Part shown: in pieces, positions 45,898 through 55,577 of the stretch
How the letters are laid out: every line of letters begins with the position of its first letter
How positions within the stretch are numbered: the stretch's first letter is position 1
NCBI RefSeq assembly: GCF_005405245.1
Contig: NZ_BJDR01000005.1
Coordinates: 32,443-96,442 of the forward strand
DNA: 64,000 nucleotides
Direction of reading: 5' to 3'
Source: Enterococcus nangangensis
GTDB lineage: Bacteria; Bacillota; Bacilli; Lactobacillales; Enterococcaceae
Made by a program: the position numbers and the translations under genes
The notes under the pieces: model-generated
What the model saw: only the letters and a program-made list of their open reading frames with translations
Database searches by the model: none
What the model was told of the DNA's origin: nothing

Positions 45898-47313
45898 CTA
45901 TTCTCCTTGTAACACGCTAATGGCTTTAGCGACAAAAGCGTCGTTATTTTGTAATTGGCTAATTAAAGCTTGTTGTAATTTTGTATTGGTATCACTAGCA
46001 AAAACACCAGTAGCTGCCAAATCATTTTTGCTTTGGAAATCAGCGACGGCTTTTTCCGTTGCTTCATCGTAATTCGTATCAACAGTTAATTCATAACCGA
46101 TCCCATTAAGCATTGTCTTTAAGGTCAGTACGTTGCTATCGGCTGCTCCCAATTGTAAGGTAACGTTTTCACTAATTGGAGTCAAGTAAGCGAAGTCGGG
46201 ATAAGTCACTTCGATATCGGGGGCTAGTCCTTTTTCATTGACCCAAGTACCATTAGGGGTTAACCATTTACCAATCGTTAATTTTAATTCACTCTTGTCT
46301 CCCAGGTCGTTGACGTTTTGCACCGTTCCTTTGCCAAAAGTCGTGACACCAATCACTTTGCCCCGTTGATTATCTTTAATCGCGCCAGCTAAAATTTCTG
46401 AAGCAGAAGCAGAGTTGCCATCCACTAAAATCGTTACTGGTTCAGTTACTTTGAAACCTTGATCGATATCTTTTGAGGCGACATCGTGAGTTTGATTGCC
46501 GGCTTTATCTTCAAAGGAAACAATGGTTTTCCCATCGTCTAATAACATACTGCCCATAATTTCTACTTGTGTTAAGAGACCGCCAGGATTTTGCCGCACA
46601 TCTAAAATAAAACTTTGAGCACCCGTTTTCCGTAAATCAGTAATCTGTTGTGCAAATTCAGCCGCTGTATTTTCCGAAAAACTACTGATGGTAATTAAAC
46701 CAATTTTATCGGTAGCCATGTTACCCGTAACGCTGTTTAAAGCAACGGTATCACGTGTAATGGTGACGTCAAAGACTTCACCAGCTCGTGACAAGCTTAG
46801 TTTCACATCTGTGCCTTTTTTGCCGCGGACTTTTGCAACAATCTCACTGAGGGTTTGTTGCGTGACATCTTCTCCATCCACTTTTAAAATCAAATCCCCC
46901 GCCTGTAAGCCCGCTTTTTGTGCTGGCGTTCCTTTGACAGGTGCTTCAGCGATTTGCGGTTGATTGTCAATAATTGTTAAGGTCGCCCCAATGCCTTCAA
47001 TACTTGAAGACAAGGAATCCGTTAAATCTTGAGCTTCATTTTCTGGTAAGTAGGTGGAGTAAGGATCGCCAATGGCTTCCGTCATGCCTTTTAAAGCACC
47101 GTCCACTAGCGTATCTTTATCTACTTCTCCCACGTAATTTTGTAAAATATTTTGATAAAGGTCATCGACTTTCGTCAGCTCTGAGCTACTAATGTTTTCT
47201 GTTTTATTTATTTGGTATTGATGATTGAAATAAAAATAACTGCCACTAGTGGTAACCACCGCTACTCCTAAAAGGGTTAAGAGATGACGGGAGTAGGAAA
47301 TTTTTTTATGCAT
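45898..47313 (-). CDS. C-terminal processing peptidase (S41 family)
   Basis: Extracytoplasmic membrane-bound serine protease. The 471-residue protein has an N-terminal anchor (residues 10-28), a PDZ domain (about 95-175), and the S41 catalytic core with Ser in D-G-N-S-A-S-A-S-E-I and Lys in T-F-G-K-G-T-V-Q. The last 75 residues form a peptidoglycan-binding-1 domain (M-L-N-G-I-G-Y, then A-V-A-D-F-Q). It is of the CtpA/CtpB type; the exact substrate is unknown. Confidence 0.94.
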   Translation of the reverse strand: MHKKISYSRHLLTLLGVAVVTTSGSYFYFNHQYQINKTENISSSELTKVDDLYQNILQNYVGEVDKDTLVDGALKGMTEAIGDPYSTYLPENEAQDLTDSLSSSIEGIGATLTIIDNQPQIAEAPVKGTPAQKAGLQAGDLILKVDGEDVTQQTLSEIVAKVRGKKGTDVKLSLSRAGEVFDVTITRDTVALNSVTGNMATDKIGLITISSFSENTAAEFAQQITDLRKTGAQSFILDVRQNPGGLLTQVEIMGSMLLDDGKTIVSFEDKAGNQTHDVASKDIDQGFKVTEPVTILVDGNSASASEILAGAIKDNQRGKVIGVTTFGKGTVQNVNDLGDKSELKLTIGKWLTPNGTWVNEKGLAPDIEVTYPDFAYLTPISENVTLQLGAADSNVLTLKTMLNGIGYELTVDTNYDEATEKAVADFQSKNDLAATGVFASDTNTKLQQALISQLQNNDAFVAKAISVLQGE

Positions 47314-47325
47314 GGAAAAGCTCCT

Positions 47326-47544
47326 TTACTGATTATTATCCAAATATTGTTGATAGGCTTGGTCAAAAATATCCATACTGGAAAGATAATCCACACTAAA
47401 CTCCAAATAGTGACTTAAAGTTTCGTAGTCGCTAGTGTGTTTGGGAAAAGAGCTATCCGTAAAAACATCGTTGGCAAAGTTACTTAAAGCATCACGCTGC
47501 GGCGAGCGCTGGGTCATCAGGTAGTGATAAAAAGAACGACGCAT
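47326..47544 (-). CDS. YozE/UPF0346 family protein
   Basis: A 72-residue soluble protein starting M-R-R-S-F-Y-H-Y-L-M-T-Q-R, the hallmark of the YozE SAM-like family, and ending with the D-Y-L-S-S-M-D-I-F-D segment. The start ATG 47544 lies one base after the msrA stop and follows GGGAGG; the long upstream frame through msrA is a shadow. Function unknown; the family is widespread in Firmicutes. Confidence 0.9.
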   Translation of the reverse strand: MRRSFYHYLMTQRSPQRDALSNFANDVFTDSSFPKHTSDYETLSHYLEFSVDYLSSMDIFDQAYQQYLDNNQ

Positions 47545-47545
47545 A

Positions 47546-48085
47546 CTATTCCTCCCAGTGTTGCTGCGTAAAAGCTGACCGCAATTGGTGCTCAGCTTGA
47601 TAACGCATTGGGTCTTTTTTATAAAAATCTTGGTGATACTCTTCTGCTGGATAAAAAACACTAGCCGCTTGAATTTGTGTGACAATTTCTGCTGTAAAGC
47701 GGCCACTGTCAGCTAGGGCTGCTTTACTTTTTTTTGCCAATATTTTTTGTTGTGGTGTCGTGTAAAAAATTACGGGCCGATAGTTATCACCACGATCTTG
47801 GAATTGACCAAAAGCATCGGTGGGATCCGTCACTTGCCAATAAATTTCTAAGAGCTTTTCATAAGAAAAAAGCGTCGGGTCAAAAATAATTTCCACTGCT
47901 TCGGTGTGGCCAGTTTGATGCCCACAGACCTCTTCATAAGTCGGGTTTTCTTTAAAGCCGCCAGTATAGCCGGAAGTTACTTTTAAAATTCCCGGTTGCG
48001 TTTCAAACGGTTCTACCATGCACCAAAAACAGCCACCGGCAAAAATTGCCGTTTCTTTATTTGTTGGAACTTGTGGTTGTGTCAT
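47546..48085 (-). CDS. msrA: Peptide methionine sulfoxide reductase A
   Basis: Repairs the S form of methionine sulfoxide in proteins. The active-site motif [10 protein letters not shown] lies near residue 17, and the substrate-binding H-T-E-A-V-E and Y-Q-D/H-Q motifs follow. It starts at ATG 48085 with AAAGGAG upstream, overlapping the end of ypmS by 29 bases. 179 residues. No msrB is visible nearby. Confidence 0.95.
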   Translation of the reverse strand: MTQPQVPTNKETAIFAGGCFWCMVEPFETQPGILKVTSGYTGGFKENPTYEEVCGHQTGHTEAVEIIFDPTLFSYEKLLEIYWQVTDPTDAFGQFQDRGDNYRPVIFYTTPQQKILAKKSKAALADSGRFTAEIVTQIQAASVFYPAEEYHQDFYKKDPMRYQAEHQLRSAFTQQHWEE

Positions 48086-48899
48086 TAGTTTGCTCCTTTG
48101 CCTGTTGTGTACCATCGGTTAAATACAAGTTAAACCGAATATCGTCATCTACCAGGTTAATTTTATCTGCTTTAATGCGCAACCCGGCAGCTAAACTAAA
48201 TTGGTCTAAATGAATCACCATTGTTTGTTCGTCTAAATTAATTTCAATCCATTCAGGGAAATCAAAACTGTTGCGAATATAACGCAAGACTTCCTTCACA
48301 GGAATTCCTAATGTCCCAATGGAAACTGACTTAGCTTTTAGCTGAACATTGCCATCATCCATCACATAAGGTTCAAAGTAAAGATAAAAGTTCATGGGGT
48401 AACCTAAAAGTTCAAAGGTCCCTTTTAACAGCGCTTGGTTTTCCAAGTAAAACTGATACTGAATTTGGTCGTTAGTTAAATACTCTTGCAAGTAATGGTC
48501 AATCAGTTGATTCACTTTCGCTTTATTGGTTTCCATGGCAATCACTTGGACGCCTTCTTGGTCCACCGTTTCGTATTTAGGTTCTTGGTACTGGGCCTCA
48601 CGATCGGCACTAATTAAACTTTTTAAATAAAAAGCTCCTCCTAAAATGAGCCCCAATAAAACTAAAGTTGCTATTTTCCAGCCGTTAATTTTTAAAGGCA
48701 TTTTAAATTTTTTTGTAGTGTTTCCCCCAGTACTTTTAGTTGGACGACTAGCTCGCCCGGAGCGGGTGGTCGCCTTTAGACTTGTCTCTTTAGCTGTTGA
48801 CGTGGAAGCCGTCGCTTTTTTGGCAGCAGATTTCGTTGTTGCATCAACAGGTGCACTGGTTTTCCATTTTTTTTGCGGGTTTTTATTTTGCTCCGTCAT
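48057..48899 (-). CDS. YpmS family protein (DUF2140)
   Basis: A 280-residue membrane-anchored protein. The first 75 residues are basic and rich in Thr, Ala and Ser, probably cytoplasmic and disordered; a transmembrane segment follows at about 78-98. The extracellular part matches YpmS of Bacillus ([10 protein letters not shown], then P-V-K-E-V-L-R-Y-I). It overlaps the preceding lipase gene, as ypmR-ypmS do in Bacillus. The two probably act together in the envelope; function unknown. Confidence 0.88.
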   Translation of the reverse strand: MTEQNKNPQKKWKTSAPVDATTKSAAKKATASTSTAKETSLKATTRSGRASRPTKSTGGNTTKKFKMPLKINGWKIATLVLLGLILGGAFYLKSLISADREAQYQEPKYETVDQEGVQVIAMETNKAKVNQLIDHYLQEYLTNDQIQYQFYLENQALLKGTFELLGYPMNFYLYFEPYVMDDGNVQLKAKSVSIGTLGIPVKEVLRYIRNSFDFPEWIEINLDEQTMVIHLDQFSLAAGLRIKADKINLVDDDIRFNLYLTDGTQQAKEQTNDTTTSSNK

Positions 48900-49941
48900 C
48901 TTTTAACCACAGTCCTTGTGTTTGTATTAATTCATCCCGCAAAACCCCCGCCATTTTTTGATAGCCGAGATTATTAGGATGAAAATGATCTTCATCAAAT
49001 ATTAAATCATTAGCCGAGCCGCTAGTGCTCACCAAACCACCTAAGGCCGCTTCTAAAGCCGCAGCATCACTACTGGCTAAAGTACCTTTTACCTGACTTT
49101 CCGTAGTGGATTCTGTCGTCTCTGTTGTACCTGAAGTAGTACTTGTTGTCTCAGTACTAGCTGTGGCGGCAGAACTGTCCATCGTCAGCCCCTCGTCTTC
49201 GCTATTTTCATCTTCAACGGCTTGATCCCCTTGGCTCCCTTTATACAATAAATCGTTAATCGGTAAAAAGAAACAATCCGTTGCACTATCAACAACTTCT
49301 TCTGTCTTCCCGTTCCAGTAGTTGACAATTTCTTGTAGCTCCGTGATTTCTGAGAAGTACAAATAAAAAGGATTGTAAATCCCGAAAATATAAATCGGGG
49401 CGCTAGGCGCGTATTGCCGAATCTCGGCAATCAAATCCGTTAGCTGTCGCTGATATTTGCTTGCCGGTGTCATAAAAGTATTTAAAGAGAGCTTTCCAAA
49501 GAGATTGGCAGAGACCGTCTTCATCAAGTCATTGCCACCCACCGTAATCGTTACAATATCAGCCGTTGTTAAGGCCGTTTGTTGCTCTTCGCTTTTTTTC
49601 AGTCGTTTTAAAATCTGATCAGAACGATCGCCACTTTTACCAAAATTTTCCGTGTCGATAGCGTTGAGCTTGAAATAATCTTTGACTTCTGTCGCCACTA
49701 AAGGCACAAAGCCACCTCGTTCAGTAGTGTCCCCAACACCTTCTGTTAAACTATCCCCTAAAGCTACTAAACTAATAGCCTCTTTCGATTCATCCTTCGC
49801 CACTGGTTGGGCGTTGACTAAAATACCTTTTTGCGGATGCACAAAAAGACCAATTCCAAAATATGCTACGCCAAAAGCGACCAAAATTACGCCCAAGTAG
49901 CAAATAATGCGGAGAATATGTTTACTTTTCACGCTCTTCAT
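48883..49941 (-). CDS. SGNH/GDSL-family lipase or acylhydrolase (YpmR-like)
   Basis: A membrane-anchored or secreted esterase of 352 residues. After an N-terminal transmembrane segment (residues 9-31) come block I V-A-L-G-D-S-L-T-E-G (Ser nucleophile near residue 64), block III V-G-G-N-D-L, and block V D-E-D-H-F-H-P-N with Asp and His. Between blocks III and V, about residues 240-295, there is a Ser/Thr/Glu-rich low-complexity insertion not usual in the family. Paired with ypmS. Confidence 0.92.
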   Translation of the reverse strand: MKSVKSKHILRIICYLGVILVAFGVAYFGIGLFVHPQKGILVNAQPVAKDESKEAISLVALGDSLTEGVGDTTERGGFVPLVATEVKDYFKLNAIDTENFGKSGDRSDQILKRLKKSEEQQTALTTADIVTITVGGNDLMKTVSANLFGKLSLNTFMTPASKYQRQLTDLIAEIRQYAPSAPIYIFGIYNPFYLYFSEITELQEIVNYWNGKTEEVVDSATDCFFLPINDLLYKGSQGDQAVEDENSEDEGLTMDSSAATASTETTSTTSGTTETTESTTESQVKGTLASSDAAALEAALGGLVSTSGSANDLIFDEDHFHPNNLGYQKMAGVLRDELIQTQGLWLKDDGAK

Positions 49942-49987
49942 CCCATTCTATTCGCAAAGTCCCCATTGATTCTACAATAAATGCAAG

Positions 49988-50017
49988 AAAAGTTGAAACA
50001 CTAAGGTTCCAACTTTT
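49988..50017 (-). terminator. Intrinsic terminator after degV
   Basis: Arms AAAAGTTGAAA and TTCCAACTTTT pair over 11 bases with one wobble around eight bases, ten bases past the degV stop. The U run on the minus strand is part of the stem. Confidence 0.7.
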
Positions 50018-50026
50018 GCTAAACTA

Positions 50027-50866
50027 TTACGCTGTATAATACATAATCGCAAAAGCTTCGTTGCCAGCATGCGTTGCCACTACTGGATTCGTGTGCAAAA
50101 TCGGAATCGGCAAATCAGGCAACACTTCTTTAATAGAACTAGCCAATTCTTCCGCAATGCTTGGATTACCTGCATAAGAAATTCCTAAGCGCACGACTTT
50201 TTCTTGCGCTAATTCTTTCTTCAAACCGTCTAGCCATTTAAAGAAAGTTTTTTTGCCACGTCCTTTAGTTTCTGGTAACAAGTTGCCATTTTTTAATTCC
50301 ATGACGACTTTGACGTTGAGCAAACTAGTAACGATTCCTGTTGCTCGGGAGATGCGACCACCTTTTACTAAGTTTTCCAAGGTGGAAATCCCGATAAATA
50401 ATTTAGAGTGTTCCTGAATGTTTTTAATTTCGGCCAAAATTTCGGTTAAGCCAGCACCAGCTTGGGCCATTTCAGCAGCGCGAATTACTTGATGGGCTAG
50501 GGATTGATCGATAAATTGACTATCCACCACCGTTACTTTTCCTTTCGCTAAGTGACTGGCTTGACGGGCCGCTTCCACGGTGCCAGACAAGCGCTCCGTC
50601 ATGTGGATAGACAACACTTCACTGCCATCTTTTGTTAATTCATCATATGTTTCTGCAAAAAGACCAATGGGCGGTTGGCTCGTCTTGGGTAAACTTTTAG
50701 ACGCGCTCATTAAATCCATGAAACCGGCATTATCAAAACTTTCATCAGCGGTATAGATGACTCCTTCCACCATGACAGAAAGAGGGACCACCGTTAAATT
50801 TAATTTTTTGATGAGTTCTGGATCCATCGTGCAAGCAGAATCCGTTACAATTTTTACTTTCGTCAT
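50027..50866 (-). CDS. DegV family fatty-acid-binding protein
   Basis: A 279-residue protein of the DegV/FakB family, which binds fatty acids for phosphorylation by FakA. Family marks are V-T-D-S-A-C-T at the N-terminus, P-L-S-V-M-V, P-K-T-S-Q-P-P near residue 60 and G-R-I-S-R-A-T-G near residue 170. No fakA gene is in the window. Divergent from a small membrane-protein gene. The ribosome site is weak. Confidence 0.93.
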   Translation of the reverse strand: MTKVKIVTDSACTMDPELIKKLNLTVVPLSVMVEGVIYTADESFDNAGFMDLMSASKSLPKTSQPPIGLFAETYDELTKDGSEVLSIHMTERLSGTVEAARQASHLAKGKVTVVDSQFIDQSLAHQVIRAAEMAQAGAGLTEILAEIKNIQEHSKLFIGISTLENLVKGGRISRATGIVTSLLNVKVVMELKNGNLLPETKGRGKKTFFKWLDGLKKELAQEKVVRLGISYAGNPSIAEELASSIKEVLPDLPIPILHTNPVVATHAGNEAFAIMYYTA

Positions 50867-50885
50867 TCACAAGCCCACCATTTCT

Positions 50886-50913
50886 TTGAAAACACTTTAA
50901 AGAGTGTTAAAAT
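50886..50913 (+). promoter_or_regulatory. Promoter of the membrane-protein gene, containing an inverted repeat
   Basis: TTGAAA and TAAAAT with a 16-base spacer. The spacer and its edges hold the inverted repeat AACACT-N6-AGTGTT (50891-50908), placed where a repressor would block RNA polymerase. Confidence 0.5.
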
Positions 50914-50930
50914 ATTCGATAGATAAATTT

Positions 50931-50959
50931 AGTATACCAGAATTTGACAGCAGTTTCAC
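50931..50959 (-). promoter_or_regulatory. Probable degV promoter
   Basis: Minus-strand extended -10 TGGTATACT with a weak GTGAAA -35 at 17 bases. Transcripts would pass through the inverted repeat at 50891-50908 before the degV start. Confidence 0.45.
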
Positions 50960-50984
50960 ACAAATTTGGAAAAGAGGACTGGAT

Positions 50985-51572
50985 TTGCAACGAATTTTAA
51001 ACTCTCCTTTAACTTCACAAATTACCGGCGCTATTGCCTGTGGTGTCTTTACCCTACTGGCTAGTTGGCAACTGGTGGCAGCTAGTGTCCAGCCTACTTG
51101 GCCTTTAGTCAAGGTGCTGGCTATTTTGTGGAGTAGTTTCTTCATTCTGGCCACCTTACTCACTTGTTTAGCTTACAGCTTACGACAGACCCGCGCTCGA
51201 CCATTGTTTGCGACGTTTAGTATGCTTGCCAACTACCTCCTTTTGGCGTTTAGTCTCTTGCCGACTGTCTTAAAAAACGACAGTGTACTCTTTTGGATTT
51301 TTTTTGGTCTGCAATTAGGTTGGAGCGTGCTGTTTGCTAGTCTGTATCCAACGGTCTTTCGGCAAAAACGCCGTCCTTTAAGCAACTGGTTATGGTTACC
51401 TATCCTTATTATCAATTTCTTTTTGGGAATTTATTTTAGCGCTCCTCTTTTGGTTGTCGCTAATCTTTGCGGCGGTTTACTGATCTTTTTAAAAGACGAA
51501 GGGCGCAACTGGCGTCTACTTTTATTAATTAGCACTTATCTTTTGCTTTTATGGGGCACGTGGCCTAGTTAA
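50985..51572 (+). CDS. Unrecognised integral membrane protein
   Basis: A 195-residue very hydrophobic protein with about six predicted membrane segments and short basic loops (F-R-Q-K-R-R-P near the middle). The TTG at 50985 is favoured since GAGG lies seven bases before it; the frame is open to a GTG at 50904 without a ribosome site. No family motif is recognised. It stands alone on the plus strand, divergent from degV and convergent with dfrA across a shared terminator. Confidence 0.65.
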   Translation: MQRILNSPLTSQITGAIACGVFTLLASWQLVAASVQPTWPLVKVLAILWSSFFILATLLTCLAYSLRQTRARPLFATFSMLANYLLLAFSLLPTVLKNDSVLFWIFFGLQLGWSVLFASLYPTVFRQKRRPLSNWLWLPILIINFFLGIYFSAPLLVVANLCGGLLIFLKDEGRNWRLLLLISTYLLLLWGTWPS

Positions 51573-51610
51573 AAAGGACTTCCCAACTTCTGAAGTTGAG
51601 AGGTCCTTTA
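51572..51610. terminator. Bidirectional terminator between the membrane-protein gene and dfrA
   Basis: Outer arms AAAGGAC/GTCCTTT and inner CAACTT/AAGTTG, with A and T runs on the two sides. It serves both convergent genes. Confidence 0.88.
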
Positions 51611-51612
51611 TT

Positions 51613-52092
51613 TTATTTTCGGTGATAAGTATTAAAGTAACCACTAATCCCGCTCTTTGCATCGGTAAAAGGAACTTGAGTCACTAACTGAAAATCGTCC
51701 CAATTGACTTTGGGAAAATAGGTGTCACCACTAAATTTTTTAGCTAGCACCGTTTGTACCAAACAGTCGGCATAAGGCAAAAAGTTTTCATAAACTTTTG
51801 CTCCCCCAGTAACGATTAAGTCTTGGCCTAAACTGGCCTGCAGCACTTCTTCAACACTGTGAAAAACTTTAGCGCCAGCCACTTGATAGTGCGTGTCTTT
51901 AGTCAATAACCAAGTGGTGCGTTTCGGTAATAAACGCTCCCCCATGCCAATAAAGGTGGTGCGCCCCATTAAGATAGTTTGGCCCATGGTTTGTTCTTTG
52001 AAAAACTTCAAATCGGCGCTAACGTGCCAAGGCAAAGTGCCCTTAGCGCCAATTAATCCCGCTTCGTCTTGGGCCCAGATTAAAGTAAGCAC
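51613..52092 (-). CDS. dfrA: Dihydrofolate reductase
   Basis: Regenerates tetrahydrofolate with NADPH; target of trimethoprim. The 159-residue protein has A-Q-D-E-A-G-L-I-G with the usual N-terminal loop, L-P-W-H-V-S-A-D-L-K-F-F, M-G-R-T-T-F near residue 42 and V-T-G-G-A-K-V-Y near residue 95. Placed 12 bases after thyA, whose reaction consumes methylene-tetrahydrofolate, so the two are metabolically and transcriptionally linked. The symbol folA is equally used. Confidence 0.96.
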   Translation of the reverse strand: MLTLIWAQDEAGLIGAKGTLPWHVSADLKFFKEQTMGQTILMGRTTFIGMGERLLPKRTTWLLTKDTHYQVAGAKVFHSVEEVLQASLGQDLIVTGGAKVYENFLPYADCLVQTVLAKKFSGDTYFPKVNWDDFQLVTQVPFTDAKSGISGYFNTYHRK

Positions 52093-52104
52093 AGCTGATT
52101 CCTC

Positions 52105-53052
52105 CTAGACGGCAATCGGCGCTTTAATCGCCGGTTGCGGGTGATAATTTTCCAATTGAATATCTGCTACCTCAAAATCAAAAATCGATTTTTTCGCCGG
52201 ATTTAAAACCAAAGTCGGCGGGATGCTAAGGGGACGCGTCAACTGCAGTTCCATTTGTTCTTGATGATTTAAATATAAATGAGCATCCCCTAACGTATGA
52301 ATAAATTCTCCCACCGCAAGCCCCGTCTCATGAGCAATTAAATGCGTCAATAATGCATAAGAGGCAATGTTAAAGGGCACACCTAAAAAGACATCGCCAC
52401 TTCGTTGGTACAACTGACAAGAAAGCTTGCCATCAGCTACATAAAATTGGAAAAGCGTATGACAAGGCGGTAACGCCATACTGGGAACATCTTCAGGATT
52501 CCAAGCAGAAACAATTAGGCGTCTTGAATCGGGTGTTTTTTTAATCATTTCAATGACGTTTTGCAGTTGATCAATGAAGCCGCCATTTTTCGTTGCCCAA
52601 TGCCGCCATTGGGCACCGTAAATATTCCCCAGCTCGCCAAATTCAGCAGCAAATTTTTCATCGGCGATAATTCGTTCAGTGAAGGTGTGCAGCTCTTGTT
52701 GATAAACTTCGTTAAAGGCTTCATCGACTAAGGAGCGTCGCCCAAAATCCGTCATATCCGGCCCCAGATAAGCTGGACTTTGCACATAGCGTTCAAAAGC
52801 CCATTCATCCCAAATATGATTTTTATGTTGCAGTAAGTAACGAATATTGGTATCTCCTTTTAAAAACCAAAGCAGTTCTGATTTAATCAGGCCAAAAGGA
52901 ACCCGTTTGGTAGTTAGTAAAGGAAAGCCTGCCGCTAAATCAAAGCGCATTTGGTAACCGAAAAGAGATTTGGTTCCCGTCCCGGTGCGATCACTTTTTA
53001 CGTGACCCTCAGCTAAAATTTTTCTTCCTAAGTCTAAGTATGCTTCTTCCAT
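52105..53052 (-). CDS. thyA: Thymidylate synthase
   Basis: Methylates dUMP to dTMP. The 315-residue protein includes D-R-T-G-T-G-T near residue 19, the catalytic Cys in [10 protein letters not shown], and [13 protein letters not shown]. The start at ATG 53052 (M-E-E-A-Y-L) is preferred over an adjacent ATG three bases upstream on ribosome-site spacing. It has the longer insertion typical of the lactobacillales enzyme. Its ribosome site lies within the final codons region of the upstream ABC-F gene, so they form an operon. Confidence 0.97.
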   Translation of the reverse strand: MEEAYLDLGRKILAEGHVKSDRTGTGTKSLFGYQMRFDLAAGFPLLTTKRVPFGLIKSELLWFLKGDTNIRYLLQHKNHIWDEWAFERYVQSPAYLGPDMTDFGRRSLVDEAFNEVYQQELHTFTERIIADEKFAAEFGELGNIYGAQWRHWATKNGGFIDQLQNVIEMIKKTPDSRRLIVSAWNPEDVPSMALPPCHTLFQFYVADGKLSCQLYQRSGDVFLGVPFNIASYALLTHLIAHETGLAVGEFIHTLGDAHLYLNHQEQMELQLTRPLSIPPTLVLNPAKKSIFDFEVADIQLENYHPQPAIKAPIAV

Positions 53053-53063
53053 CATGCTCTCCT

Positions 53064-54953
53064 TTACGCGAATTCTGATAAATATTCCCAACGTTCCATC
53101 TTATTTTCTAACGCCGCTTCATTGGCCTCTAGTTCCTCTTGTAAGGCTTGTAAGCGGGCAAAGTTCGCTCCTAAGTGATTCATTTCTTCTTTTAGCTGGG
53201 CACTTTTTTCTTCTAAGGCGGCAATCTCTTCTTCAATAGTGTCCCATTCTTTTTGTTCCATGTAGGTTAATTTCACTTTAGTTTTTTCAGTGGTGGGTTC
53301 ATGGTCTTTAGGCGGCGTCACTTTTTTTGGCGCAGGAGCCACTTCTTGCTGTTCCTGCTGGGCCAAATAGCTACTCATGTCGCCATAAAAATACTGATAC
53401 GCACCCTGGCCGGCCAAAATTAACAGTTTGTCCACCGTTTTATCCAAGAAATAGCGGTCATGAGAAACCGTAACGACACTACCGGGAAATTCTTCCAAGT
53501 AGTCTTCTAGAACCGTTAACGTCGCAATGTCTAAATCATTGGTTGGTTCATCCAGTAATAAAACATTGGGTTGACTCATTAATAATTTCAATAAGTATAG
53601 CCGGCGCTTTTCCCCACCCGATAATTTTTTAACTAGCGTGCCATGCATAAAGCGGGGGAATAAAAACCGTTCCAACATCTCCGGCACCGAAATTTTTTCA
53701 CCGGCGCGATTCGTGACCTCTTCGGCGACTTCTTGCAAATATTGAATCATGCGCTTTTCTGGATCCATAACTTCCATTTGTTGCGTGTAATAAGCCAATT
53801 TTACCGTTTCACCGATTTCATAAAGCCCTGTGTCTAATTGTTTTTGCCCCGCTAAAATATTTAACAGCGTCGTTTTCCCCACGCCGTTATTGCCGACAAT
53901 TCCTAAACGGTCGCCAGCTTGTAGTAACAAGTCAAAGGCTTGCAGTAAAATCTTGCCGTCAATCTGGTAGTTGCCTTCTGCAATCCGCAACACTTTTTTT
54001 CCTAAACGGGTTGTGGCGACATCCATCGTCAAATGGTCTTTGCTAGTACTTTGTTCTTGTAGATTTTCTTTCAACTCAGCAAAACGATTAATCCGCGCTT
54101 GTTGTTTAGTCCCCCGGGCTTGGACCCCCGCGCGAATCCAAGCTAATTCTTTTTTATAAAGCTGTTGAGCTTTGGTTAGTTTTAAGGCATTTTCACTTTG
54201 TAAATTTTCTTTTTCCGCTAAATAGGTAGCGTAGTTTCCTTTGATTTCTAAGAGCTGACCTTGATCTAGCTCAAAAATTCGATTGGCTACCCGATCTAAG
54301 AAGTAACGATCGTGGGTCACCATTAAAAGTGTGCCTTGGTACTGGGCTAAATATTTTTCTAGCCACGTAATAGCCTCAATATCTAAATGGTTGGTGGGCT
54401 CGTCTAACAACAATAAATCAGCATCGGCTAACAAGACTTGTCCTAAAGCCGCGCGCTTTTGTTGGCCTCCAGATAAAGTTTTGATAGGTTGATTCGTTAA
54501 GGGCACGCCTAATTGATTTAAAATACTTTTGACTTGCGCTTCTAACTGCCACAAGTCTTTGGCGTTCATCTCTTCTTGTAAACGGAGCAATTCTTTTTGT
54601 AAATTTTCATCAGCGGGCTGTTCTCCTAAAGCTAACAAGACCTCTTCATAGCGCCGCAAAGTGACAAATTCTGGTGTCTCCCCGCTAAGGACTGCCGCTA
54701 CCACACTTTTTTCTAAAGGTAAATGAATTTCTTGTGACAAATAGGCAATCCGGTAATCGCTAGGATATTCCAATGTTCCTTGATTTTCAGCCGTATCGAC
54801 CCCTGCCAAAATGCGCAACAAAGTACTCTTTCCGGTTCCATTCGTCCCAATCAGTCCGATGCGATCTTTTTCGTGCAGGATAAAGTTGACGCCTGCTAAC
54901 AAGGTTTTTTCACCGTAAGTTCTTCTTAAATCAATCGCTTTTAATTCCCGCAT
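53064..54953 (-). CDS. ABC-F family ATPase (Uup-like)
   Basis: A soluble protein with two ABC domains and no membrane part, 629 residues. Walker A motifs are G-T-N-G-T-G-K-S-T near residue 37 and G-N-N-G-V-G-K-T-T near residue 350. Signatures are L-S-G-G-Q-Q-K-R and L-S-G-G-E-K-R-R, with an inter-domain linker of charged helices. The last 85 residues form a coiled coil (ABC_tran_CTD) typical of Uup. ABC-F proteins act on the ribosome; Uup-like ones are not usually linked to antibiotic resistance. Upstream of thyA-dfrA. Confidence 0.92.
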   Translation of the reverse strand: MRELKAIDLRRTYGEKTLLAGVNFILHEKDRIGLIGTNGTGKSTLLRILAGVDTAENQGTLEYPSDYRIAYLSQEIHLPLEKSVVAAVLSGETPEFVTLRRYEEVLLALGEQPADENLQKELLRLQEEMNAKDLWQLEAQVKSILNQLGVPLTNQPIKTLSGGQQKRAALGQVLLADADLLLLDEPTNHLDIEAITWLEKYLAQYQGTLLMVTHDRYFLDRVANRIFELDQGQLLEIKGNYATYLAEKENLQSENALKLTKAQQLYKKELAWIRAGVQARGTKQQARINRFAELKENLQEQSTSKDHLTMDVATTRLGKKVLRIAEGNYQIDGKILLQAFDLLLQAGDRLGIVGNNGVGKTTLLNILAGQKQLDTGLYEIGETVKLAYYTQQMEVMDPEKRMIQYLQEVAEEVTNRAGEKISVPEMLERFLFPRFMHGTLVKKLSGGEKRRLYLLKLLMSQPNVLLLDEPTNDLDIATLTVLEDYLEEFPGSVVTVSHDRYFLDKTVDKLLILAGQGAYQYFYGDMSSYLAQQEQQEVAPAPKKVTPPKDHEPTTEKTKVKLTYMEQKEWDTIEEEIAALEEKSAQLKEEMNHLGANFARLQALQEELEANEAALENKMERWEYLSEFA

Positions 54954-55012
54954 CTCATCCCTCCTAATTCTTTGTCATTTTATCACATCTAAGAAGGTGT
55001 TGCTATGGAAAG

Positions 55013-55041
55013 AAAAAAAGACCCACGCCAAAGCGCAGGTC
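55013..55041 (-). terminator. Intrinsic terminator after the unknown gene at 55052
   Basis: On the minus strand GACCTGCGC pairs with GCGTGGGTC (two wobble pairs) around TTTG, followed by seven Us. Confidence 0.8.
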
Positions 55042-55051
55042 CAAAATGAAA

Positions 55052-55513
55052 TTAAAATTTGTCAGGATAAACATCCTTCACGGTTTTTTCTGAATCAATG
55101 ACAATGTACAAAGCATTGTTCTTATCAGAAATTTGCGTAGATTGATATTCATTATCCAAACCTTCTTGGAACGGTGTAGCTTTATCTTTATAAGGGAAAT
55201 AAATCAGGTCTGGACTGGCATGATGATATAAAATTTCCATTTTTTCGATATCTTGGTATTTTAAAGCGCGGGAAAACATCCCTAACTCCAACCCACCCAA
55301 GTTAATATCTTCAGTGGTAACATGGTCAGCTTCTTGGAAGATTTCGATTTTGAAACCTTGGGCAGGGTGAATTTCTACAAATTCGCTATCGCCAATTCGT
55401 CCAAAACTCGTGCTAACTTGCTTAATCCACAAATCTCCGATAAAACGGCGGTTAACTGTCCAAGTTTCGCCATTACGGAAGTAAAATTTTAAACCCGTCA
55501 TTGCTTTTGCCAT
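55052..55513 (-). CDS. Conserved-looking protein of unknown function
   Basis: A 153-residue soluble protein rich in aromatic and acidic residues. It starts M-A-K-A-M-T-G-L-K-F-Y-F at ATG 55513, eight bases after AAAGGAG. No signal peptide, membrane segment or known motif is visible; predicted mostly beta structure (for example L-Y-I-V-I-D). It has its own terminator and is not in an operon with the ABC-F gene. I do not recognise the family. Confidence 0.7.
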   Translation of the reverse strand: MAKAMTGLKFYFRNGETWTVNRRFIGDLWIKQVSTSFGRIGDSEFVEIHPAQGFKIEIFQEADHVTTEDINLGGLELGMFSRALKYQDIEKMEILYHHASPDLIYFPYKDKATPFQEGLDNEYQSTQISDKNNALYIVIDSEKTVKDVYPDKF

Positions 55514-55577
55514 AGTGCATTCTCCTTTGAATCGATTTCTAATACAATTCGATTTTAACACAAATTTTAAAAAATGA

